Positions 41,801 through 47,845 of a stretch of 49,589 bases of DNA are shown piece after piece; position 1 is the stretch's first letter; each line of letters starts with the position of its first letter. Location: NCBI GenBank assembly GCA_045631465.1, contig JAZQUV010000003.1:1-49589 (forward strand), in the 5' to 3' direction. The notes under the pieces are model-generated. The model was not told the origin of the DNA. It did no database searches and saw nothing but the letters and a program-made list of their open reading frames with translations. The stretch is from Aphodosoma sp045631465. GTDB lineage: Bacteria > Bacteroidota > Bacteroidia > Bacteroidales > Paludibacteraceae. The translations under genes were made by a program, and so were the position numbers.

Positions 41801-41945
41801 GTGGAGCACTTCGGGCGTTTTGCTCAAAGATTATGCTATTACCGAAGGATTTAATAGTGTTTCTACTTTGGGATTAAAAGGTATGTATATCTTGGAATTT
41901 ATATTTGAAGATAACAGCCGAGAGATACAACAAGTAGTGTTGTAA
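38865..41945 (+). CDS. T9SS cargo adhesin-like protein, paralogue 1
   Basis: Secreted protein of 1026 residues starting 16 bases after the giant gene. The signal peptide MKIFNKFLLLIVLLLSNNILFSA ends near residue 23. A jelly-roll domain follows (about 30-205, FEDSSEREKWHLNTG...), then an Fn3-like part (about 210-290). A large unassigned domain shared with the next gene comes after (about 295-510: SRHTIHWNPE, ASVRLGNWN, YAVVLESPNHD, LTTYDCT, GYAYFTLGC). A PKD-like segment with DFGDGT lies near 626, and two GCDS repeats (TICFGQSYPF, TICSGEEYYF) at about 683-790. The end (about 950-1026) is sorting-domain-like (MKVWSTSGVLLKDY, GLKGMYILEF). No homology to a known enzyme is recognised. Confidence 0.83.
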   Translation: MKIFNKFLLLIVLLLSNNILFSATIESSIGFQSDFEDSSEREKWHLNTGAFGSECANQWYWGKVGANGGEHGLYISGDGGTSNYYTPTGTTVLAYREYTFDKGNYELSFDWQAGGLQTDGLYVCWIPVRDSIKLNSVSMSSLLPEWVERYSIDFDRATPYLSQTTWNTVLDTIYTNGEAYNLVFVWNNSVLAYSSLGAAIDNLVILQEGRCSRPTDLKANPKGDDMVLSWQGSADAYDVRCRNNLTGEVVEYNDVTEKHQVISDLPEGMCTYFVRSKCDGIAGAWSTISKFLFYPGSHCIDFLDLNKENCSYGNAAAGGGIEKGVVDFGCQSVDSRHTIHWNPEERDPFTLGKLRTVPEGELASVRLGNWNIGADFESVQYNYLVDTTKDAAVLLLNYAVVLESPNHDSLSQPRFTLEITYQGRPLDKFGCGEANFAAGFNTQDWVKFQGTNSEGYYKDWTTIAINLGKYHGKSLKIKLTTYDCTAGGHFGYAYFTLGCTDGKIKGLSCGDDSETIFQGPDGFKYRWYLEDEPGRIISTKQTLKLPANDTLTYNLDVIQPTNINCYYTLRASAVGRYPKAKVDFKHKPTGCKNMVEFVNQSHVIRVNQVSNVETETAEPCEDYYWDFGDGTVSYEANPVHEYPETGGIYQVKFSAGLAEGKCKDDTTFTVVLPRMGVYRDTINETICFGQSYPFKGENLFESGLYSDTTLSIWGCDSIAVLNLNVVDDYDITKNDTICSGEEYYFDGKPITETGRYKAKFKSQGGCDSIVTLDIVVYETLDLSVPSVINHCKNEEYISIPYVLNSGRLDEFKLYFEDVALECDGYSVESDALLVEFPTDLTPNSYRAMLKFGERSCGKEFENVTLNVLYPREVIVQRWGDVLAVTNEDYNGGYEFVAFQWYKNGVAIDSATSSILYVPEGLDLSAEYSVMLTREDDNVTLMTCSAQLIDFGSETEKQVVIFSRDEVMDVEVPQNSRMKVWSTSGVLLKDYAITEGFNSVSTLGLKGMYILEFIFEDNSREIQQVVL

Positions 41946-42002
41946 AAAGTTATGTATAGGTATTCTATATAAAAAATTACACTTAAATTTTTTAAAAATA
42001 AA

Positions 42003-45000
42003 ATGTATTGTAATCTTAAAAATTTCTTTGTGCTATTCATGCTTTTGTCGTTAGGCAAAGGCATGATGGCACAGAGTATATCAATCCCTTATTTTTGTGG
42101 CTTTGAAGATGAAGCCGAGAATGCTTTGTGGCATATGAATACAGGTACTCAAGGTGAAGATTGTGATGATCAATGGCAGATTGGTGGTATTGACTATTAT
42201 GAGGGTAATAATTCGTTAACTATTACCAATGATGGTGTAAATGCTATGTTTGGTATTGAGCGTAATGTGGTGATAGCTTATCGTAAGATATCGATTGATA
42301 CTAATTTGACGGTGAATATATCGTTTGATTGGAAGTGTGAAGGTATAGAGAATAAGTCGCAGTGTATGTTTTATTTTTTGCCGGCAAGTAAGCAAGTAGA
42401 ACAAAGTTTGTATTCGCTTCCAACGTCGTCGTTGCCTCGTATTTTTGAAAATTATACTACATATACACCAAGTGGTGAATCAGTAGCAGGAGAGGGGTAT
42501 GGTTGGAAAAATTGTGTTGCAGATCAACGCACGTTGAGGAAAGGTTCTGAGTTTTATATGGTGTTTGTGTGGCAGAATTTCAATACGGATTCTTCTTACA
42601 ATTATTCGGTGTCGATAGATAATATTCAAATAACGTCGGCGTCGTGTCCTGAGCCTGAGATGTTGGAATATACATCAGGGTGCGATACTTTGTTTATAGA
42701 GTGGCAGGGTAGTAACGAGGGGTACGAAGTGCAATATAAGGCGTCGGAGCAAAAAGAGTGGTTGGCTTTGCCTCCAACAACGGAGGAAAATATTGTGTTG
42801 CCTGTGCCAGGAGAGGGTGTGTATGACATTCGTGTGCGGGGGTTGATGCCGTCGATGAATGATATGAGCTCGTGGCGTTATTTGACAGAGGCTGTATGTT
42901 TTTGTCCAGATAGGCATTGTATCAACTATGTGCAGCTTGATAGGGAGGGCGTAACGTGTCTTCGTGGCTCTGCTAAGATGTCTGATATTTTGGAAGAAAC
43001 CGGAGTCGGTACTACTGGCGCTGGTCCTATCGACAAAGGGGCGCATGATGAGCGTAGTCGACATACTGTCAATTGGAAGAAGAATGTATTCGACCCACGC
43101 GCCAAGGATCCTATTACAGGAAAACGATTGAGCACTATACCTCCTGGTTCGTTTGCTTCGGTGCGTCTTGGCAATTGGCGTCCTTATACCGAGGCAGAAG
43201 GTATTATTTTTGATTATGTGGTAGATACTGCTCAAGCTGATATTATTTTGATGAAATATGCGGTAGTGCTTGAAAAGCCAGGACATGGTCCGTCGGGAGA
43301 CCCATTTTTTAAAGTTGCGGTTACCGATAATGATGGTGTGTCACTCAAAGGTATGTGTACGGATTTTGACTTTACGCCAGAGAATGAGAAGATTCAGTGG
43401 TATAAGTGTGGTGTGGAAGGAAAAACATATGTTTGGAAGGATTGGTCGGCTATCGGTATTGATGTGAGTGATAGGCACGGTCAAAATATTAAGATATTTT
43501 TGACTACGCGTGATTGTACGTTTGAGGCACATGGTGGTTATGCCTATTTTACGCTTGATTGTATTAAGGCTACGATTAAGAGCACTAGTTGTGGTGAGGC
43601 TGCTGAGATGGAGATGGTGGCGCCAGATGGATTTACGTATGAGTGGACACGTGGCGAAGAGCGAGAGTTTGTGAGTAATGAAGCAAGTATAGCTCCTCCT
43701 GCGGATGATATTGAGACATATTATTGTGAATTGAAACCTAGGGATTTGCACGTTGATGGCGATTGTGCGTTTGTGTTGCAAACTAAAGTTCAACCTCGAT
43801 TGCCTCATGCCGAGTTTGAATGGGTGCATCAACCAGAAGGTTGTCAGAATAAGGTTGTTTTGAAGAACAAGAGTTGTGTGTATACTCGCATTGATGGTGT
43901 TGATACTCCTACATCGGAACCTTGTGAGACTTTGCGTTGGAAGGTTAATGATGGTACAAATTCTTACGACTATATAGTTGAGGACTTTGAGGTTGCAATG
44001 CCTAATGAGGGGGGTAAGATAGATGTTAAACTTTTGGCTTATATTTCGGGTGGTGCTTGTGATGATAGTACAATGATGACGATTGATGTGCCAGCGATTT
44101 ATCCGCATTATGAAGAGTTTAAAGATACTATTTGTGAGGGAAGTTATTTGCAATGGGGTAAAAATATTTGTGCAGAAGCTGGTGTTTATTATGATTCGTT
44201 GTTGAATATTTGGGGATGTGATAGTGTTAGGGTGTTGCATTTGACAGTTGTTCCACCGCCAAGTGAGGAGCATATTAATGCTACTATTTGTCGTGGAGAG
44301 GTGTATGATTTTGTTGGCGAAGCGATAACTGAACCTGGTGAATATAGGAAGGTGATACCAACGGGTGGTAAGTGTGATGCAGTTACGGTGTTGCATTTGC
44401 AGGTGTTGGATCCTATGGGTATAACGATTGATATGCCTTCGTTTGTTTGTGCAGATGATGGTGTGTTGAGTGTGGGTTATGACTTCCCAAATGGCATGCG
44501 TAAACCTATGCAATATTCAGTGCAATTTACTCCTGCTCAGAGTGGTTTGCAAGATAGGGTTGATGTGATGCTTGATACGACAGAGAATATGATTGATATA
44601 GAGTTGCCGGCAGGCATTCGTCCGAATAGTTATACTGCGACATTTACGTTTGCGGATACAGCAAGTGTGTGTGGTGATGTGGTGATTCCGGCTCAGTTTG
44701 ATGTGCGTTATAGCGCTTCGTTGTTGCAACCTAAGTTTAATAATTTTATTGCGGTGCAAAATGCTGAGAATAATGGTGGTTATGAGTTTGTTGAGGGGTC
44801 GTATCGTTGGTATAAGAATGATGAATTGATGGTGGGAGATACGTTGCCGTATTTGTATTTGGCAGAAGGGCAAACGTTTGCTGCTGATACATGTTTCTAT
44901 CTTTCGGTGGTGCGTGTGGATGATGGTGTGCGTATGCGTACGTGTGAGATATGTCCGGGTAATATGACGCCGAATGATGATGTTTTTGTTTCTTCGGATG

Positions 45001-45218
45001 TTTTACCTATTACGTTGTTTGATAGAGGGGCTTCGATTGTGATTGATAATGTTGATAAAGGTGTGGTTATGATTCATACTTTGGCTGGACAGTTGGTTGG
45101 GGTATATGATGTTTCGTCGGAGGCACCGGAAGTGTTGGCACCAGAATATTCGGGTATGTATATTTTGAGTTTGCATACTGCGGATTATCGTGTGGTGTAT
45201 AAGATACAGGTTAGATAG
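42003..45218 (+). CDS. T9SS cargo adhesin-like protein, paralogue 2
   Basis: Secreted protein of 1071 residues, 57 bases after the previous gene and clearly its paralogue. The signal peptide ends in KGMMA before QSISIPYF. It has the same order of parts: jelly-roll (FEDEAENALWHMNTG, about 30-215), Fn3-like (about 220-300), and the shared middle domain (SRHTVNWKK, ASVRLGNWR, YAVVLEKPGHG, LTTRDCT, GYAYFTLDC). Then come a PKD-like part lacking the DFGDG core (reads WKVNDGTN), two repeats at about 705-800 (TICEGSYLQW with GCDS, and TICRGEVYDF where GCDS has become KCDA), and a short sorting-like end (VMIHTLAGQLVGVY, YSGMYILSL). The shared middle domain carries many conserved Cys and aromatic residues. 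Codon choice is richer in GTG, TCG and TTG than in the giant gene. A terminator follows. Confidence 0.83.
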   Translation: MYCNLKNFFVLFMLLSLGKGMMAQSISIPYFCGFEDEAENALWHMNTGTQGEDCDDQWQIGGIDYYEGNNSLTITNDGVNAMFGIERNVVIAYRKISIDTNLTVNISFDWKCEGIENKSQCMFYFLPASKQVEQSLYSLPTSSLPRIFENYTTYTPSGESVAGEGYGWKNCVADQRTLRKGSEFYMVFVWQNFNTDSSYNYSVSIDNIQITSASCPEPEMLEYTSGCDTLFIEWQGSNEGYEVQYKASEQKEWLALPPTTEENIVLPVPGEGVYDIRVRGLMPSMNDMSSWRYLTEAVCFCPDRHCINYVQLDREGVTCLRGSAKMSDILEETGVGTTGAGPIDKGAHDERSRHTVNWKKNVFDPRAKDPITGKRLSTIPPGSFASVRLGNWRPYTEAEGIIFDYVVDTAQADIILMKYAVVLEKPGHGPSGDPFFKVAVTDNDGVSLKGMCTDFDFTPENEKIQWYKCGVEGKTYVWKDWSAIGIDVSDRHGQNIKIFLTTRDCTFEAHGGYAYFTLDCIKATIKSTSCGEAAEMEMVAPDGFTYEWTRGEEREFVSNEASIAPPADDIETYYCELKPRDLHVDGDCAFVLQTKVQPRLPHAEFEWVHQPEGCQNKVVLKNKSCVYTRIDGVDTPTSEPCETLRWKVNDGTNSYDYIVEDFEVAMPNEGGKIDVKLLAYISGGACDDSTMMTIDVPAIYPHYEEFKDTICEGSYLQWGKNICAEAGVYYDSLLNIWGCDSVRVLHLTVVPPPSEEHINATICRGEVYDFVGEAITEPGEYRKVIPTGGKCDAVTVLHLQVLDPMGITIDMPSFVCADDGVLSVGYDFPNGMRKPMQYSVQFTPAQSGLQDRVDVMLDTTENMIDIELPAGIRPNSYTATFTFADTASVCGDVVIPAQFDVRYSASLLQPKFNNFIAVQNAENNGGYEFVEGSYRWYKNDELMVGDTLPYLYLAEGQTFAADTCFYLSVVRVDDGVRMRTCEICPGNMTPNDDVFVSSDVLPITLFDRGASIVIDNVDKGVVMIHTLAGQLVGVYDVSSEAPEVLAPEYSGMYILSLHTADYRVVYKIQVR

Positions 45219-45258
45219 ATAGAGATTTGTTCTATTTGTTCGGCTTTGAAGTTTTATG

Positions 45259-45294
45259 GTGTGCTATGTAGATATACGTAGCACACTTTTTTTG
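45259..45294 (+). terminator. Terminator of the adhesin cluster
   Basis: Stem GTGTGCTATGTA/TACGTAGCACAC (12 bases, one G-T pair) with a four-base loop, followed by eight T. It lies 41 bases after the last adhesin stop. Confidence 0.9.
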
Positions 45295-45321
45295 TGATGT
45301 CGGAAAAAAGTTGTAATTTTG
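45291..45321 (+). promoter_or_regulatory. mnmD promoter
   Basis: TTTG at 45291-45294, 19 bases, TAATTTTG at 45314-45321; 17 bases before the ATG. Its -33 box overlaps the T-run of the preceding terminator. Confidence 0.65.
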
Positions 45322-45337
45322 CAGTAAATTTGTTGTT

Positions 45338-46150
45338 ATGGTAGAGATTCAAATTACAGAGGATGGTTCGCATACGTTGTTCAGCGAAATGGCTGGACAG
45401 ACGTATCATTCGTCGCATGGGGCGGTGCAGGAGAGTAGGCATATTTTTATTTCGCAATTGGCGCTTAAATGTCAACAGTCGATGCTTGATGGTCGGTTGG
45501 TGGAGATTGAAGGGCAAGGGTTGACAGACCCCTCAGCCTACGGCAGCTCCCCTAACTCAAGGGAGCAGTTGGAAGGTCAACGGTCAATGGTTGATGGTCG
45601 GCGGTTGGCGGTGTTGGAGATTGGGTTTGGCACGGGATTGAATGCTTTGTTGACGGCGCAGTGGGCTCGTGAGAATGGTGTTAGGGTGGATTTTACGACT
45701 ATAGAGTTGTATCCGCTTAGGGAGGAGGTTTATCGGGAGTTGAATTATGGGCGTTTGTTGGGTGATGAGGGGTTGTTTGTGAAGATACATGAGGCGGAGT
45801 GGGATGCTGGGTTTGTGCAAGTCGGTGAGAATTTTGCGATAAGGAAATGTAAGAGTGACATTGTGGAGTGGTTGAATAGTCAGCAGTCGGCAGTCGACGG
45901 TCAACGGATGGGTTTGTATGATGTTGTGTATTTTGATGCTTTTTCGCCTGATGCTCAGCCTGAGTTGTGGACGGAGGATGTGTTTAGGTGTGTGTATGGG
46001 TTGATGAGATGGGGTGGTGTGTTGACGACGTATTGTGCGAAGGGTGATGTGCGAAGGGCGATGTTGGCTGCGGGATTTCGGGTTGAGAAGTTGCAAGGGC
46101 CTCCGGGGAAGAGACATATTTTGAGGGCGGTGAAGGGGATTGAGGATTGA
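45338..46150 (+). CDS. mnmD: tRNA wobble-uridine methyltransferase, MnmD type
   Basis: SAM-dependent methyltransferase matching the N-terminal half of E. coli MnmC, which finishes the mnm5(s2)U34 modification of tRNA. It has 270 residues without the FAD oxidase half, as usual in this phylum. Diagnostic parts are DGSHTLFSEMAGQTYHSSHG at the start, motif I VLEIGFGTGLNALLT, YFDAFSPDAQPELWTEDVF and TYCAKGDVRRAMLAAGF with GPPGKRHILRA at the end. Between LALK and LAVLEIG lies about 45 extra residues: heptad-derived QQSMLDGRL, then the translated palindromic repeat (GLTDPSAYGSSPNSREQLE), then GQRSMVDGRR. A further heptad run, SQQSAVDGQRM, interrupts a later loop. All keep the frame, so the protein may still fold. 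Confidence 0.87.
   Translation: MVEIQITEDGSHTLFSEMAGQTYHSSHGAVQESRHIFISQLALKCQQSMLDGRLVEIEGQGLTDPSAYGSSPNSREQLEGQRSMVDGRRLAVLEIGFGTGLNALLTAQWARENGVRVDFTTIELYPLREEVYRELNYGRLLGDEGLFVKIHEAEWDAGFVQVGENFAIRKCKSDIVEWLNSQQSAVDGQRMGLYDVVYFDAFSPDAQPELWTEDVFRCVYGLMRWGGVLTTYCAKGDVRRAMLAAGFRVEKLQGPPGKRHILRAVKGIED
45476..45612 (+). repeat. Composite repeat inside mnmD: heptads, palindromic repeat, heptads
   Basis: GTCAACA/GTCGATG/CTTGATG/GTCGGTT units (45473-45500), then the inverted copy of the repeat seen after valS (45528-45566), then GTCAACG/GTCAATG/GTTGATG/GTCGGCG units (45577-45604). A third heptad run GTCAGCA/GTCGGCA/GTCGACG/GTCAACG lies at 45879-45906. All are translated. Confidence 0.75.
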
Positions 46151-46168
46151 GAATTGAGAATTGAGATT
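46145..46168 (+). repeat. Heptad array at the mnmD stop
   Basis: GATTGAG, AATTGAG, AATTGAG units followed by a T-run; the mnmD stop codon TGA lies within the first unit. Confidence 0.65.
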
Positions 46169-46204
46169 TTTTTGATTCGCTCGGCAACTGAAGTAAATTT
46201 CGTT

Positions 46205-46225
46205 ATACACACTGAGAGTGTGTAT
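46205..46225 (+). repeat. Hairpin repeat ATACACACT, copy 1
   Basis: ATACACACT-GAG-AGTGTGTAT, perfect 9-base stem, repeated identically at 46298-46318. Confidence 0.75.
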
Positions 46226-46229
46226 TTTT

Positions 46230-46277
46230 AGGGTAGGGAGAGGGTTGCTTGCAGGTTGCTGTATAGTATATTTAAAT
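46230..46277. repeat. Dispersed repeat with 35-base identical core, copy 2
   Basis: The core 46243-46277 is identical to 9155-9189. Here the repeat is bracketed by the two copies of the ATACACACT hairpin, which suggests they travelled as a unit or accumulated at one site. Confidence 0.8.
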
Positions 46278-46297
46278 TTTGGATTTTTTAGAATTGG

Positions 46298-46318
46298 ATA
46301 CACACTGAGAGTGTGTAT
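46298..46318 (+). repeat. Hairpin repeat ATACACACT, copy 2
   Basis: Same 9-base stem and GAG loop as at 46205-46225; ends 20 bases before the start of the TldE/PmbA gene. Confidence 0.75.
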
Positions 46319-46338
46319 TTAGGAAGTGAAATTTTGAT

Positions 46339-47640
46339 ATGAAAAAAGAGAAAGAAATTGCGCAATATGCGTTGGATTATGCGTTAAAAAATGGTTGTCA
46401 GCATGCGAAGGTGGTGTTGGCAATGGGTGAGGAGAATGAGGTTGAGGTGAGAGATGGTAAGGTGAATAGATTGCACCATTCGGGTGGCTGTCAGTTGACG
46501 TTGTCGCTGTATGTGGATGGTTCGTATAGTAGTATTTCGACTAATAGATTGGATAGGGAGGAGTTGGCGAGTTTTATTGATAAGGGTATTATTAGTACGC
46601 GTTATTTGGCAGCGGACCCATATCGTTGTTTGCCGGAGAAGGAGTTGTATTATAGTGGTGAGAGAAATGATTTTGGGTTGTTGGATGAGGGGTATGATGG
46701 TGTGGATGTGGATGAGAAAATTGGTGTGACACGTGCTATTTTTGATGAGATTGTGGATGAGCGTGTGATTTCGGCTTCGGCTATGTTGGGGGATAATGTG
46801 GTGAGGGATTATATGGTGGATAGTGGTGGTTTTGAGGGGGATATGTGCCGTAGTCAGTTTGCGGTGTCGGCTCAGGTGTGTGTGTCGGGTGAGGGTGATG
46901 AGCGACCTGAGGATTATGCTTTTGTGACTTCTGCGCTTTGGCAAGGGTTGAAGAGAGAGGGTGTGGGAGCGGATGCTTTGTCGAGAGTTGTGGGTAAGAT
47001 AGGTGCGAGTAGAATAGATTCGGGGGTTTATAGTGTTGTGGTGGATAGGAGGGTGGCGGCGCAATTGGTTAGTCCGTTGTTGTCGGCATTGAAGGGTGAG
47101 GCGTTGCATATGAAGTCGAGTTTTTTGCTTGATAGGAAGGGCGAGAAGATTGCGTCGGATGTGTTGACTATTGTGGATAATCCGCATCAGGAGGGAAAAA
47201 TTGGTGCGAGATTGTTTGATAGGGATGGAATTGCGGTGCGCGAGATGAAGGTGGTAGAGAAGGGTGTGCTTTGTGACTATTATATTTCGCACTATATGAG
47301 TAAGAAGATGGGTGTGGAGATGACGCGTGGGATTACTACGGTGTTGGATTTTGAGCATGGTGTGTGTGACACGGCGGGATTGATTGCTAAGATGGGTACT
47401 GGGGTGTTGGTTACGGGATTTAATGGTGGAAATTGTAATGGTACGACGGGTGATTTTTCGTATGGTATTGAGGGCTATTGGGTGGAGAATGGCGTGATAG
47501 TGAAGCCTATAAGTGAGATGTTGATGACGGGTAATATGTTGGAGTTGTGGATGAATTTGGTTGATACGTCGAATGATCCGATGAGGTATTCGGCTTGGAA
47601 TGTGCCGTCGTTGTTGTTTACGGATGTGGTGGTGAATTAG
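46339..47640 (+). CDS. pmbA: TldE/PmbA-family protein
   Basis: Member of the TldD/TldE (PmbA) family, whose heterodimer is a metallopeptidase that acts on peptides such as microcin precursors. It has 433 residues. The N-terminal substrate domain includes EVEVRDGKVNRLHHSGGCQLTL, and the C-terminal part has VTGFNGGNCNGTTGDFSYGIEGYWVENGVIVKPI and EMLMTGNMLE, typical of the family's TldE branch. The HExxxH zinc motif of TldD is absent, so this is the partner subunit; a tldD gene is not in the window. Codons are unusually G- and T-rich (GTG, GGT, TTG) compared with upstream genes. Confidence 0.85.
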   Translation: MKKEKEIAQYALDYALKNGCQHAKVVLAMGEENEVEVRDGKVNRLHHSGGCQLTLSLYVDGSYSSISTNRLDREELASFIDKGIISTRYLAADPYRCLPEKELYYSGERNDFGLLDEGYDGVDVDEKIGVTRAIFDEIVDERVISASAMLGDNVVRDYMVDSGGFEGDMCRSQFAVSAQVCVSGEGDERPEDYAFVTSALWQGLKREGVGADALSRVVGKIGASRIDSGVYSVVVDRRVAAQLVSPLLSALKGEALHMKSSFLLDRKGEKIASDVLTIVDNPHQEGKIGARLFDRDGIAVREMKVVEKGVLCDYYISHYMSKKMGVEMTRGITTVLDFEHGVCDTAGLIAKMGTGVLVTGFNGGNCNGTTGDFSYGIEGYWVENGVIVKPISEMLMTGNMLELWMNLVDTSNDPMRYSAWNVPSLLFTDVVVN

Positions 47641-47680
47641 AATGAGGAATGAGGAATGGGGAATGAGGAATAGGGAATTC
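47641..47680 (+). repeat. Heptad array after the TldE/PmbA gene
   Basis: GAATGAG, GAATGAG, GAATGGG, GAATGAG, GAATAGG units directly after the stop. This is the reverse orientation (GAGGAAT) of the coding arrays and would contain stops if translated. Confidence 0.8.
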
Positions 47681-47691
47681 TCAATACTCAA

Positions 47692-47723
47692 TTTGCTTAA
47701 TTCAATTATTTTTTGTAACTTTG
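47692..47723 (+). promoter_or_regulatory. Promoter of the NifU-like/GGGtGRT pair
   Basis: TTTG at 47692-47695, 20 bases, TAACTTTG at 47716-47723. The leader is about 115 bases and contains another heptad array (CTTGCTA, CTCGTTA, CTTGCCA at 47807-47827) and a small open frame from ATG 47791. Confidence 0.75.
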
Positions 47724-47845
47724 CATAGTTTTTGTATAAAGTACAAAATATAGTCAACAGACTAATTATAAACTATTAAAAATATTAACAATGGTGAGTT
47801 TCGGGTCTTGCTACTCGTTACTTGCCACTAAAAGTCTAAAAAAGT

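Noticed and set aside
42003..45218. Horizontal acquisition of the third adhesin gene because of its different codon style
   Set aside because: It is a clear paralogue of its neighbour, and the following housekeeping genes share the same codon style, so transfer is not needed to explain it.
46384..47757. A 457-codon open frame on the minus strand opposite the TldE/PmbA gene
   Set aside because: Antisense to a conserved gene, extreme His/Ile/Thr/Arg content, no recognisable motif.
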